Shown piece by piece: positions 8,774 to 18,360 of a stretch of 64,000 nucleotides of DNA. Numbering within the stretch: position 1 is the stretch's first letter; each line of letters opens with the position of its first letter. Below the pieces are notes generated by a model, which saw only the letters and a program-made list of their open reading frames with translations, had not been told where the DNA came from and did not search any database. The stretch comes from Pseudomonadales bacterium. Its GTDB lineage: Bacteria > Pseudomonadota > Gammaproteobacteria > Pseudomonadales > Azotimanducaceae. The position numbers were made by a program, and so were the translations under genes. Location of the stretch: assembly GCA_029251375.1 (NCBI GenBank), contig JAQXDL010000006.1:34816-98815 (forward strand), read 5' to 3'.

Positions 8774-9705
8774 TAGCTCAATCTCACTCGTGGGTCGATA
8801 AAGCCATAAAGAATATCAACCAAGATAACCATTAAGACTAAAAATGCGCCATAGAAAACCGTGGTGCCCATAATGACGGTATAGTCGAGCTGCTGAACCG
8901 CCTGAACAAAATAACGACCTAGACCGGGTATTGCGAAGACCAGTTCGACCACGAATCCGCCCGTTGTGATTGCTGCTATCTGCGGACCGAGTACTGTTAT
9001 CACTGGCAAGATGGCATTTCTAAGTTGATGTCTGAAAAAGATGCGTGATGGGGACAAACCCTTTGCCCGGGCTGTTCTAATATAGTCTTCGTTGACAATC
9101 TCCAGCATTGAAGAGCGCATCAATCTCGTCAATAACGCCATGGTTCCGAGCCCAAGTACCATCGATGGCATTAACATGTGCGAGAAGGTGCCCCAGCCGG
9201 CGACAGGAATAATACTCGCGCCAAATAGGCTGTTGATGTTCACCAGTAGTAGTTGCCCTAAAGCTGCAAAGACGAAACTGGGTACAGAGATGCCCAGTAT
9301 CACAAGAAACATAATGATAATGTCGGGTAGTCGATTCCGATACAGCGCGGTTAAAGCCCCCCAAAGTACACCGCCGATCGTCGCGAAGAAAATCGCCATG
9401 ATGCCAAGCGTCGCGGAAACCGGGAAGTGATCTCGAATGATGTCGTTTACCTGTCGATTCTGCTGAGTAAACGAAATGCCAAAATCACCGCTCAGCATGT
9501 TTTTCATAAAGATGACGTACTGCTCTGGCGCTGATTTGTCGAGCCCGTACTTGCGTTCAAGGTTTGCGCGAATCTCTGCGGATACTGCTTTGTCGTTCAT
9601 TAACGGATCGCCCGGGACCATATGCATCGCAGTAAAGGTCGCTGTGGCGATAAACCAAACCGTCACGATGCCAGCTAACAATCTTTTAAGGGTGTAAGCT
9701 AGCAT
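8773..9705 (-). CDS. oppB: Oligopeptide ABC transporter permease OppB
   Basis: A 310-residue integral membrane permease with the N-terminal OppB pattern (LAYTLKRLLAGIVTVW, MVPGDPL) and the coupling-loop motif EDYIRTARAKGLSPSRIFFRHQLRNA cut here to its core ARAKGLSPSRIFFRH. It pairs with OppC to form the translocation path. ATG at 9705 is preferred; an in-frame TTG lies one codon upstream at 9708. No strong Shine-Dalgarno is seen. The gene sits 97 bases downstream of oppA, a gap that could lower permease expression relative to the binding protein. Confidence 0.92.
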   Translation of the reverse strand: MLAYTLKRLLAGIVTVWFIATATFTAMHMVPGDPLMNDKAVSAEIRANLERKYGLDKSAPEQYVIFMKNMLSGDFGISFTQQNRQVNDIIRDHFPVSATLGIMAIFFATIGGVLWGALTALYRNRLPDIIIMFLVILGISVPSFVFAALGQLLLVNINSLFGASIIPVAGWGTFSHMLMPSMVLGLGTMALLTRLMRSSMLEIVNEDYIRTARAKGLSPSRIFFRHQLRNAILPVITVLGPQIAAITTGGFVVELVFAIPGLGRYFVQAVQQLDYTVIMGTTVFYGAFLVLMVILVDILYGFIDPRVRLS

Positions 9706-9805
9706 CAATTGGCGACGAGGCGATAGATAACGAAACGATTTTTATCGATCGATTTGACCGTAGTTTCAATATTTATGTTTGGCACAGTAATGAGACTCAC
9801 GTTAC

Positions 9806-11413
9806 TTACTTTATGACTCGAGAATATGTGTAATCAGGGTCAGGACCGACGACCCGACGAACGACGCCGCGAACCTTTGAATTCATAAGGTAGATTACGC
9901 CTTGTTCGTACATGGGTAAAATTACCGCATCATCATGAATGATTTTTTGTAGTTTAGCCATCGCATCCATGCGTGTTTTAGGGTCTACATTGTTTAGTGC
10001 AACCCGCACCAGTTCATCATAACTTGGATTGCTGTATCTGCCGCGGTTGTTCAGGTTCCAAGAAGCAAACAGATCACCAAAGGTCATGATGTCGTCGAAG
10101 TCCGGACCCCAACCTGCCAAGACGAAATCAAAATCACCAGATGTCATTTTTGCAAGTCTCTGTTTGAACGTCTGTTTGTCAATTTTGATGTCTAGACCTA
10201 AGCGGGACTTAAGTAAGCCTTGTAAGTATTCGGCTTGTTTAGTTGCTGTCGGCGTATTACCGGACAGTAGTATCAACGCTGGGAATTCATCGATGCCAAG
10301 TTCAGCTTTGGCTTTGGCTAAATACTCAGCTGCCAGTTCCTGGTCTACAACCGCAACTGCTGCGGGATATTCTTTCCGAAATTTATCTTCAACTCCCTGC
10401 AGCCACACGGGGAAAAGACTTTCGGCCGCCAGGTTGCCAGGCGTCGCTAAAACATTGTTAACAAACTTGTCCGAATCAAAGGTGTGTTGAATAGCCCGGC
10501 GCAAATTTAGATTGTCGGTGATACGACCTTCTCTATGATTGTACTCCAAGAAAAATATTGAGCCGGTTGAGAAACTGCGGATGCGTTGCTTCTGAGTCAG
10601 AGCATCTTTGTAAGTTTCGCCATCCAGCCTTGTGTGAACAATTTTTCCATCGATAAACAGATTCAACCGCGCGCGCGAGTCCTCGGTGATGTAAGCAGCG
10701 TTGATTTGATTCAGTGTGATTTTCTCTTTGTTCCAATAGGTTTCGTTTTTTTCCATTTTAAGTGATGCTGAATGGACCCATTCGGTTAGACGGAAGGGAC
10801 CGTTGAATATTAAGTCTTGAGCATCGGCTGCGTAGCTGTCGCCTCGGCTATTGAAAAAATCCTCTCGAATAGGAAAGTACGTCGCGAAGGCAGTAAGTTT
10901 AATAAAGTATGCGGTTGGCCGTTCTAGTTCAACGCGAATGGTGTAGTCATCAACGGCTGTAACGCCAATGTCCGTTAGTTTGGCGTTACCTTTGTTTGCC
11001 GCTTCGGCGTTCTTGATGGGAAATAGAATGAATGCATATTCCGAGGCCGTTTTGGGTGCTAGCGTCGTTCGCCAGGCGAACACAAAATCATTGGCGGTGA
11101 CAGGTTTACCATCACTCCATAGTGCATTTTCGCGAAGCCAAAATGTTGCGCCCATTCCGTCAGGGTCGATTTCCCACCTATGCGCAACGCCGGGCACGAT
11201 TCTGCCACGTCGATCGTATCGAACAAGACCTTCCATAATATGGGGCAGAATAAAATTACTGACCTGATCAGTCGCCTTCATGCCATTGAGTTGGGGTGGT
11301 TCCTGAGTTAGCGCGATGCTAATTGTTTGATTTTCAAAATCAGCGGATGTCACCGGCGCCTGCGCAGAAGTGATAGCTGACCAGAGTGCAATCAGGAACA
11401 AAAGATATTTCAT
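9806..11413 (-). CDS. oppA: Periplasmic oligopeptide-binding protein OppA
   Basis: A 535-residue family-5 extracellular solute-binding protein with a signal peptide (MKYLLFLIALWSAITSAQA). The body shows the classic pattern: IALTQEPPQLNGMKATDQ, IMEGLVRYDRRG, HRWEIDPDGMGATFWLRENA, WSDGKPVTANDFVFAWR. It binds peptides in the periplasm and delivers them to OppBC. First gene of the operon. A short imperfect stem-loop (AGTAATGA at 9786-9793 with TCACGTTACT at 9797-9806, bulged) overlaps its stop codon and might attenuate readthrough into oppB; this is weak. It might also bind murein peptides, as MppA does; sequence alone does not decide. Confidence 0.92.
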   Translation of the reverse strand: MKYLLFLIALWSAITSAQAPVTSADFENQTISIALTQEPPQLNGMKATDQVSNFILPHIMEGLVRYDRRGRIVPGVAHRWEIDPDGMGATFWLRENALWSDGKPVTANDFVFAWRTTLAPKTASEYAFILFPIKNAEAANKGNAKLTDIGVTAVDDYTIRVELERPTAYFIKLTAFATYFPIREDFFNSRGDSYAADAQDLIFNGPFRLTEWVHSASLKMEKNETYWNKEKITLNQINAAYITEDSRARLNLFIDGKIVHTRLDGETYKDALTQKQRIRSFSTGSIFFLEYNHREGRITDNLNLRRAIQHTFDSDKFVNNVLATPGNLAAESLFPVWLQGVEDKFRKEYPAAVAVVDQELAAEYLAKAKAELGIDEFPALILLSGNTPTATKQAEYLQGLLKSRLGLDIKIDKQTFKQRLAKMTSGDFDFVLAGWGPDFDDIMTFGDLFASWNLNNRGRYSNPSYDELVRVALNNVDPKTRMDAMAKLQKIIHDDAVILPMYEQGVIYLMNSKVRGVVRRVVGPDPDYTYSRVIK

Positions 11414-11722
11414 AAAGGGATGAGCCTTTTAAACGGAGGTTAATGGTGTCGTTAAGAGGCGAATTGTAGCTGAACATGGGGATTTATAGCCAATCCCGAC
11501 AAGGTATAAATTCAGACGCTCGCTAAACAAGTACTGGCGCCTGAAGAGAATGTCGATACCAGCTTTATTGCAAGGGGCTTAGCAAAGCTGGCGGTGTCAG
11601 ACTTCCTTGCTTGTCATCGGTTTGAGGCAAGCTTCTGAGGCAAGAGGTTGAGCTGAAACATAACGTTGCCCGCAGCGTCGCGCGTGCGTGCCGCGATTTT
11701 GTTTGTGTTTTTTGATGCTGTT
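11414..11722. other. Intergenic region upstream of oppA
   Basis: No gene is supported here. It should hold the oppA promoter, but no convincing -35/-10 pair was found. An 8-bp perfect inverted repeat, CCAGCTTT (11559-11566) and AAAGCTGG (11584-11591), with a 17-base spacer and no T-tract, could be an operator or a transcript-end structure for the VWA gene that stops at 11723. Confidence 0.4.
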
Positions 11723-13180
11723 TTAAGCAACAGACTTCAGCAAATTACTGACGACGCGCTCAAGATGTACGAGGGAGTTGCAAACTTCAGTCTGGTGACA
11801 ACAGGGAGCGTATTTTTTCATTTCCGCGTCACCGACTGTCCAACTGGATTTAGGCTCTGGGTTAAGCCAGATGACTCGCTTCGCTTTATCGTACATTTCT
11901 TTGACAATTTCTGACTTCGAATCACCGTAGTTGTTTCGTGCGTCACCTAAAATAATAATGGTGGTCTTGTTATCGACATCGTCCATCACGTGGTTCTTAA
12001 AATCCTGCAGCATTCGGCCATAGTCCGTTGAGCCATTACCGTAGTCACGCATGGTCCGAGCCATCGCTTCTTCCAATTTGCTGTGTTCAAACAATTTGGT
12101 CACTTCACCGAGATCCGAAGAAAAGGCGAATGAACGTACTTTAGGTAACACCTCCGCCAAGCTGTATAAGAACATAAGCAGGAATCTGGAATAATTACTC
12201 ACAGATCCACTGACGTCACAAATACACATAACTTTGGGTCGATCGACTTTCGATGCTTTCCACTTCAGATCGAAAAACATGCCGTCGTATTGCATGTTGT
12301 TGCGAAGTGTTTTTCTAACATCAAGCTGTCCGCGTTTGTAGGTCTTGCGGCGTTTGGAATGAACCGAAATGAGTTTCTTAGCCATTTTGAACACAACTTC
12401 TTGAACATCTTTGAAGTTGCGTTTTTCAAGGCTCGATAATTTGACTTTTTTTAGTAGCTCTTCACGAAGCTGCTTACCGGTTTCATCAGCGTGTAGAAAA
12501 AACTGCTTTTCGACGTAGTCCCGCACTCGCTCTCTTAAAAGGTCTCTAGACTTTTTTAAGCGTCCGGCAAGATTGCGCTCGCCAGGGCCACCCTGCGCCT
12601 GTAAGTCGGAAATTTCATCCTGTAGCCCCTTGAGGCCCATTGCGTCCATTATCTTGCGGGTAAACAAACCCTTTTGGGTAAATACAACAATCTTACTGAC
12701 CTCAACTTTGCGGCCGGCTTCCATCATTGAAATGGTTTGTTCTGTGCGTGTGCCATTCGTGAGCAACTTGCCAAGTTCCGACGTCGGTTGAAGTGCAGGT
12801 ACAGAATCATCGATTTCCTGTTCGCCGCCACCTTGGCCGCCACCTTGACCGCCACCTTTGCCCGATTGTTGACTTTCGCCTTCAGCATTAAAGTCGCCGT
12901 CATCAAATTCGTCCTCTCCACCGGACGCGTCTTCATCAGAAGACGTGTTGCCAGCTTGAGCGGGTTTATCCATAACAAAGAATCGTTCGAAGCAGTCGTC
13001 GAATGCCTCTTTCTCCTCTGGGTTCTTGGCGAGAACCAGTGCTAAGGAGTTCTTCAGGAATTCACGGTTTTCGTATCCGACGAGATCCATGCATTCCATG
13101 GCGTCAAGGGTCTCTGCGGGAGAGACTTTTATTTCCGCGGTTCGAAGAACTTTGACAAAATCGACGAGAGTCCGATCCAT
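11723..13180 (-). CDS. CoxE-type VWA domain protein, partner of MoxR ATPase
   Basis: A 485-residue protein with an N-terminal helical region (FVKVLRTAEIKVSPAETLDA), a low-complexity acidic then Gly/Gln-rich linker (about 80-125), and a C-terminal VWA domain of the CoxE family with MIDAS DVSGSVSNYS near residue 322 and the later IIILGDARNN segment. CoxE proteins act with MoxR/CoxD ATPases in maturing metalloenzymes such as Mo/Cu CO dehydrogenase, but no such enzyme is encoded nearby. The start shares one base with the moxR stop, so they are translationally coupled. Cytoplasmic. Target unknown. Confidence 0.87.
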   Translation of the reverse strand: MDRTLVDFVKVLRTAEIKVSPAETLDAMECMDLVGYENREFLKNSLALVLAKNPEEKEAFDDCFERFFVMDKPAQAGNTSSDEDASGGEDEFDDGDFNAEGESQQSGKGGGQGGGQGGGEQEIDDSVPALQPTSELGKLLTNGTRTEQTISMMEAGRKVEVSKIVVFTQKGLFTRKIMDAMGLKGLQDEISDLQAQGGPGERNLAGRLKKSRDLLRERVRDYVEKQFFLHADETGKQLREELLKKVKLSSLEKRNFKDVQEVVFKMAKKLISVHSKRRKTYKRGQLDVRKTLRNNMQYDGMFFDLKWKASKVDRPKVMCICDVSGSVSNYSRFLLMFLYSLAEVLPKVRSFAFSSDLGEVTKLFEHSKLEEAMARTMRDYGNGSTDYGRMLQDFKNHVMDDVDNKTTIIILGDARNNYGDSKSEIVKEMYDKAKRVIWLNPEPKSSWTVGDAEMKKYAPCCHQTEVCNSLVHLERVVSNLLKSVA

Positions 13181-14133
13181 TACTGATTCTCTTTCAATGC
13201 TTTATTCGTCACGCTTTGTAGTTCCGCTTCGACCGTTTCAATGTCCTCCTGGAATTTAAGAATGACATTTAGCGTTTGTCTAACGAGGTCTGCGTCGAGT
13301 GATTCAGTGTGAAGTAAAATAAGTGTTCGAGCCCAATCAATGGTCTCACTGATTGCTGGTACCTTTTTAAGATCCATGTCGCGCAATTCCTGGATAAAGG
13401 TCACCATTTGATTACGTAGATTCTCCGCGATTTGCGGCACGCGTGCCTGAACAATTTGACGTTCAAGGTTCGCGTCAGGAAAGGGTATATAAAGGTGCAA
13501 GCAACGACGCTTCAACGCGTCTGAAATCTCTCGGGTATTGTTACTGGTCAGAAATACCAGTGGTTTCCTTTTTTCATTAGCTTTAATCGTGCCGATTTCC
13601 GGGATCGATAACTGGTAGTCAGATAGCATTTCTAACAATAAAGACTCGAATTCATGGTCCGACTTATCGATTTCATCAATCAGCAGTACACAGCCTTCTT
13701 CTTTCTTGAGAGCTTTTAACAGGGGTCTAGGCTCAAGAAACTCCTCGGAAAAGAAAATGTCGCCAAACTCGTGCAGCTTCGAAACTGATTCAGTCAGACC
13801 TTTGGCGCCGTCTAGAATCTCTCCCAAAGTCTCTTTCAAAACTTGAGTGTACAGAAGCTGTTTGCCGTATTTCCATTCATAAATCGCTTTGGACTCGTCC
13901 AAACCCTCGTAACACTGGAGTCGAATACATTCTAAATTCAGCATCTCGGCAACAGTTTTAGCGAGCTCGGTCTTACCTACGCCGGGAGGTCCTTCAATGA
14001 GAATGGGTTTCTCAAGGTGATAGGCGAGAAAAACCGCAGTAGCAATTTGCTGATTGCCAATGTAGTCCAGCTGCTCAAGGCCTTCTTGAATAATGTCGAC
14101 ATTAGCCAATTTTTTTTCGTTTTTTAGGGTCAC
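13180..14133 (-). CDS. MoxR-family AAA+ ATPase (CoxD-like)
   Basis: A 317-residue AAA+ protein: Walker A GPPGVGKT (48-55), Walker B CVLLIDE (148-154), and sensor region LTSNNTREISDALKRRC. This is the MoxR/CoxD pattern; such ATPases remodel proteins or help insert metal centres with a VWA partner, here the CoxE-type gene immediately downstream. Start is GTG at 14133, preceded by AGGA at 7-base spacing. It is the first gene of a two-gene operon transcribed away from the ECF sigma gene. This is the second AAA+/VWA pair in the window, distinct from CobST. Confidence 0.88.
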   Translation of the reverse strand: MTLKNEKKLANVDIIQEGLEQLDYIGNQQIATAVFLAYHLEKPILIEGPPGVGKTELAKTVAEMLNLECIRLQCYEGLDESKAIYEWKYGKQLLYTQVLKETLGEILDGAKGLTESVSKLHEFGDIFFSEEFLEPRPLLKALKKEEGCVLLIDEIDKSDHEFESLLLEMLSDYQLSIPEIGTIKANEKRKPLVFLTSNNTREISDALKRRCLHLYIPFPDANLERQIVQARVPQIAENLRNQMVTFIQELRDMDLKKVPAISETIDWARTLILLHTESLDADLVRQTLNVILKFQEDIETVEAELQSVTNKALKENQ

Positions 14134-14531
14134 TGTATTTCCTGAGATTATGAACTGACATCTTGAGTGGATTTAACTGAAATCAGCTTATCGTTGTGCA
14201 CCCAAGAAAGGTGGCACATTATGTGAAGCTACCTTGCGTTTGTACAGTCGGCAGCAAACCATCATGCCAAGGTATCAGTGCGAATAAGGTGGATTTATCA
14301 GGAAAACCCAGTAAAAAATTTAGTCATGGGGGTATGTTGCAGTTTGCCTCGTGCCTAAATCGCTTTTGTATCAAGTATTTAGGGAAAATAGTTAATCCTA
14401 GAGGTTAGATAATAATGTATGGAAATCGCACAATTTGTGATATCGTTCGCCGCGTTTTAATAAGTGGGTGCAAGTTCCTGAGCAGTAGCTGTAATCCGAG
14501 CGTCTGCTAGCCAAGGTAGAAAACCTCTAAT
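14134..14531. other. Divergent intergenic region between moxR-like and ECF sigma genes
   Basis: Nearly 400 bases with no supported gene; a 70-codon plus-strand open frame (14196-14408) lacks a ribosome site and recognisable content. A weak sigma70-like pair, TTGTGA (14435-14440) and TAATAA 17 bases later, precedes the sigma gene but is too poor to annotate as a promoter. Confidence 0.3.
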
Positions 14532-15092
14532 ATGGCAGGGAATGCAAGGCACCATCGTTATACCCTAGCGAGTTTTTATATGAAAGATTCAAATTCAGCC
14601 GTTTTGATGGACGAACTTGCCACACCGCTGGTCCGTTATTTGTCAAAAAAGGTTCATAACAATGAAGACGCCAATGACCTCGCTCAAGAGGCATTGCTCC
14701 GAATGCACAAATTTCAGCAATCCCAGAAATTAGATAATGCGAAAGCATTCCTGTTTAAGACGGCCAATAACCTCGTTATTGACCAAATTAGACGCGCCAA
14801 AGTACATGATCGCTACATTGTTTGGGAAAACTCTCAGGCCGCTACGATAAACGAGGATCATAAATGCTTTCCGTCTGCGGAACGCACTGTATCTGCGGAG
14901 CAGGAGTTAGACCAAATATATCGCGTTGTTGATGACATGCCTGAAAAAGTGAAGCGCGCATTCCTGCTGCATCGTGGCAAAGATATGAGTTACCCCGAGA
15001 TCGCGCAAGAAATGGGTGTTTCAACCAGCATGGTTGAAAAGTATATGGTCAAAGCACTGAAAATATTACGCGAAGAGATGGCGGCTGGTTAG
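14532..15092 (+). CDS. FecI-like ECF RNA polymerase sigma factor
   Basis: A 186-residue sigma70-family protein with region 2 (EDANDLAQEALLRMHKF, AFLFKTANNLVIDQIRRAK) and region 4 (DMPEKVKRAFLLHRGKDMSY, PEIAQEMGVSTSMVEKYM). The pattern is that of FecI-type ECF sigma factors, which normally respond to a FecR anti-sigma/TonB receptor cascade. No FecR gene follows, although a TonB receptor lies 435 bases downstream. A shorter start at ATG 14580 (MKDSNSAVLMDEL) is equally plausible, since neither site has a good Shine-Dalgarno. Control of the adjacent receptor is a context inference. Confidence 0.87.
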   Translation: MAGNARHHRYTLASFYMKDSNSAVLMDELATPLVRYLSKKVHNNEDANDLAQEALLRMHKFQQSQKLDNAKAFLFKTANNLVIDQIRRAKVHDRYIVWENSQAATINEDHKCFPSAERTVSAEQELDQIYRVVDDMPEKVKRAFLLHRGKDMSYPEIAQEMGVSTSMVEKYMVKALKILREEMAAG

Positions 15093-15527
15093 TTAACATA
15101 TTGAGGGTTTAATCTGAGTTTTCACTTCGATTAGCTTTGTCTGCGCCAATCTTTTGGTCGCGATCCGCGAGTTTCGCAGCTGTTATCGTTAATTTAGTCG
15201 TTACTAGTCATAGAACGAATATCCCGCCCGCCTTGAGCAATAGTCCTCTGCCATTTTCCAAACCCTTTAGCAATGAACAGTATTTCAGGTCTCCTACCAG
15301 CTCCAAAGTCTTTTTAAACGTGAGTAGGTTGAGTTCTTGGCGCAAATTTAGGTGAATTCTCCTCATCCAAAGTTTTTTTTACGATTTTATAAAGTTTTTA
15401 TTCATTTTTAGTGAGGTGTTACTCCACTAAAGCGTCTTATAGGTTACCAGTGGTTTAATCACTGAATGAGCGCAAAAGACTGCGTTTTAAAAAAATAAGC
15501 AATATCCAATTAGTTGGGGGAAATAAA
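15093..15527. other. Leader region of the TonB receptor gene
   Basis: 435 bases between the ECF sigma gene and the TonB receptor. No FecR-like or other coding frame is supported. The last 170 bases are AT-rich with a T-run at about 15373-15380 and small inverted repeats (TAGTG near 15408 with CACTA near 15425). A good ribosome site, TTGGGGGAAATAAA, precedes the receptor ATG. The long untranslated leader may be regulatory; no known riboswitch pattern was recognised. Confidence 0.35.
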
Positions 15528-18290
15528 ATGTATAAAATTAACCGAATGGCGAGTGCATTAACTGCATTAGCCGCGGTAGCAGCTGTTGCATTACCGGTCG
15601 CTCCGGTATACGCGGCAGATGACGAAGAAGAAATGGAGGAAATCGTTGTTACGGGTTCACGTATCAAACGATCTAACTTCAGCTCTTCCTCGCCAATTAC
15701 AGTTATATCAGGACAATCTTTGGTTGATTCAGGTATGACTAACCTTGGGGAAGCGCTACGTAACCAACCTTCAATCGGTACGGGTGGTTTTAACCAGTCA
15801 TCGATTTTGTCGGGTGGCGGTGCAACTTCCATCGATCTTCGTAACCTTGGCCCAGATCGTGTACTTATACTGATCAACGGTCGTCGAGTCGCTTCATTCG
15901 CTGATGCGCTGGCTAACCAAGCAGCTGACTTGACGTTCGTGCCGACTGCAATGGTAGAGCGCGTAGAGATATTACGTGATGGTGCTTCTGCGGTTTACGG
16001 TTCTGACGCAATTACAGGTGTAGTGAACGTTATCTTGAAGAAAGACTTTGAAGGTGCGGAAATTACAGCGGGTATGGGCACAACGGGCGAGAGCGATGGC
16101 GATACAGCCAATGTCTCTTTGACTGTTGGTACGACTGGCGACCGTGGTAGCGCGGTATTTGGTGCTGAGATTCGTGAGCAAGAGCCTATCAAGCAAGTGG
16201 ACCGAGATTGGGCCTTCCCATCGGTTTCTTCCTTGTCAGGCACTTCATTCCAGAATGGTTCATTTTTCTCACCAGGCGGTGTCTTCTTCGGAGACCTCGG
16301 CTCATTATTCTGTACTCGAGCTAAAGCGCTCGGTGGTGATGAAGTAACTGACGTTTCTAATACTGTCGGTTGTGAAGGGCTTGCGCCACGTCAAACAGGT
16401 GAGCCACAGTTGGTTCGTTATGACTACGGTCTAGCTCAGGATCTGATCATAGATAGCAAGACGATATCTACTTCAGGCTTCATGAACTATGAATTGAATG
16501 AAAATGCTAATCTCTTTATGGAATTTCAGTACTCCAAGCGAGAAAGCACTAGCCACCTAGACGGTAACCCAGGTTCTTTCGGCACGGTTGCTTACCCTGC
16601 TGGATCTCGAGTGCCTGCAAGCAACCCTAATAACCCAACTGGCGAAGACGGTTCTTTTTACTTCAGACCTTCTTCTACTATTGGTCCACGTACATCTGAG
16701 CAGGAATCAAACACTGTTCGATTCGTAACAGGCGTTGAGGGTTCAATTCCAGAAAACCTATGGTTTAACGATGCTTGGAGCTACGAAGCTTCTTTCCTTT
16801 ACACGAAAGTCGATGCGGATCTTCAAACTAACAGCACTTGGAACTTGGCTCGGTTCATCCGAATCTCTGATCCAGCTCAGTGTTCAGTGGATGATCTTTG
16901 TTCGCAAACTGTGAATGCTTCTGGCGCTCTGGATACTTTCCGACCAGGTAACTGGACTCAGGAAGAGATCGCTTACATGCGTCAAAACACGCTAGCTATC
17001 TCAAAGTTCTCAACTCATGGTTGGCAGGCTGTAATTTCCGGTCCTTTGTTTGAACTACCTGCGGGCGAAGTAGGAATGGCTGCTGGGCTTGAATATCGTA
17101 AAGAACGTGGTTTGAATGTTCCTGATCCTACTACTCAGGCTGGTGAGAGTGTTGCTAACCAGGTATTTGTAACGGAAGGCGCATACGACGTTGAGGAATT
17201 CTTCTTAGAATTCGACGTACCTCTTCTTTCTGACGTTCCATTAGCGGAAGAATTGACGTTGAACCTTCAGTTTAGACGTTCTGATTATTCGACTTTTGGT
17301 GATGATGATGTCTATCGTGTTGGTATTAACTGGCAGATCGTTGACTCTGTTCGAGTTCGTGCCAACGTATCGACTGCCTATCGCGCACCTTCAATCACCG
17401 ACTTGTTTGGTGGTGGTACGGTTAGCTTTGACTTCATCGATGATCCCTGCCAGGGCGCTACTGATGCAAACGTAATCGCTAACTGCGCGATCGACGGTTT
17501 AGGTGCAGGCTTCACTCAGGTAACTTCTCAGTATCCAGTACTTGCTGGCTCTAACGCTGATTTGGAACCTGAAACAGCTGACACTTGGACTGTGGGCGTT
17601 ATCTTCACGCCGAGCTTCTTGCCTGGTTTAGAGATGAGCATTGACGTTTGGGATATCGAAGTTGAAAATTTGATCAGCTCTGTATCATCAACTTCTGTAC
17701 TTGAGGATTGCTATGGCGGACCAGTTGGTAAAACTGATCCAGCATGTGCACAGTTCACTGGTCGAGGCCAGCAAGGTGTTCCTACGAACTTCGTTAACAG
17801 ACTGCAAAACACTGCAAATGGTGTTGAGACAGACGGTTTCGATATGGCTGTTAATTACGGTTTCGACGCATTCATGGATACTACTTGGAATGTTGCACTG
17901 ATCGGTACTTATGTTGCTGAGAACACTTTCTACCCAGGTGCGGGTGGTGCAGATGATCGTGGATCTATTCCACGTGTTGTTGCTAACTTGAATACAAATG
18001 TAGACTGGAATAACTTTGGGTTTGCTTGGTACATGCGTTATGTATCAGCTATGAATGATCCACGTTTTGACGGTAACAATCCATTTGGTTACAGTGGCAC
18101 AGATGAATACTACAAGCATGACCTTCGTGCATCTTACGATTGGGATAACTACCGAGTACTGCTTGGTGTTAACAACGTAACTGACGAAGATCCAGAGTAT
18201 GTATTCTCATCAGGTAACAATACTGATGCAAACTTGTACGACGTTCGCGGAAGATACTTCTTCGTACGGTTCGAAGCTCAACTTCTATAA
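15528..18290 (+). CDS. TonB-dependent outer-membrane receptor
   Basis: A 920-residue receptor: signal peptide (residues 1-29, ending PVYA), TonB-box-like EEIVVTGSRI, a plug domain (about 45-170, with LRNLGPDRVLILINGRRV and VERVEILRDGASAVYGSDAI), then a long beta-barrel ending in aromatic-rich strands (RGRYFFVRFEAQLL). Length and the IVVTGSRIKRSNF start suit the large receptors of marine gammaproteobacteria that import oligosaccharides, peptides or siderophores; the ligand cannot be assigned. There is no N-terminal secretin/TonB signalling extension, so it does not look like a classic FecA-type transducer. A strong terminator follows at 18333. Confidence 0.93.
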   Translation: MYKINRMASALTALAAVAAVALPVAPVYAADDEEEMEEIVVTGSRIKRSNFSSSSPITVISGQSLVDSGMTNLGEALRNQPSIGTGGFNQSSILSGGGATSIDLRNLGPDRVLILINGRRVASFADALANQAADLTFVPTAMVERVEILRDGASAVYGSDAITGVVNVILKKDFEGAEITAGMGTTGESDGDTANVSLTVGTTGDRGSAVFGAEIREQEPIKQVDRDWAFPSVSSLSGTSFQNGSFFSPGGVFFGDLGSLFCTRAKALGGDEVTDVSNTVGCEGLAPRQTGEPQLVRYDYGLAQDLIIDSKTISTSGFMNYELNENANLFMEFQYSKRESTSHLDGNPGSFGTVAYPAGSRVPASNPNNPTGEDGSFYFRPSSTIGPRTSEQESNTVRFVTGVEGSIPENLWFNDAWSYEASFLYTKVDADLQTNSTWNLARFIRISDPAQCSVDDLCSQTVNASGALDTFRPGNWTQEEIAYMRQNTLAISKFSTHGWQAVISGPLFELPAGEVGMAAGLEYRKERGLNVPDPTTQAGESVANQVFVTEGAYDVEEFFLEFDVPLLSDVPLAEELTLNLQFRRSDYSTFGDDDVYRVGINWQIVDSVRVRANVSTAYRAPSITDLFGGGTVSFDFIDDPCQGATDANVIANCAIDGLGAGFTQVTSQYPVLAGSNADLEPETADTWTVGVIFTPSFLPGLEMSIDVWDIEVENLISSVSSTSVLEDCYGGPVGKTDPACAQFTGRGQQGVPTNFVNRLQNTANGVETDGFDMAVNYGFDAFMDTTWNVALIGTYVAENTFYPGAGGADDRGSIPRVVANLNTNVDWNNFGFAWYMRYVSAMNDPRFDGNNPFGYSGTDEYYKHDLRASYDWDNYRVLLGVNNVTDEDPEYVFSSGNNTDANLYDVRGRYFFVRFEAQLL

Positions 18291-18332
18291 TCTATGGCAA
18301 CATAGTTAGAAAAGTGAGTCAGAAAATAGAAA

Positions 18333-18360
18333 ACGGATCCGAAAGGGTCCGTTTTTTTTT
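18333..18360 (+). terminator. Rho-independent terminator of the TonB receptor gene
   Basis: An 8-bp stem ACGGATCC / GGGTCCGT (one G-T pair) with a GAAA tetraloop, followed by nine T residues, 43 bases after the receptor stop codon. Confidence 0.92.

Noticed and set aside
14196..14408. 70-codon ORF before the ECF sigma gene
   Set aside because: No ribosome site and no recognisable protein features.
15093..15527. FecR anti-sigma gene or remnant
   Set aside because: Read in all frames by eye; no FecR-like motif or long open frame in the region.
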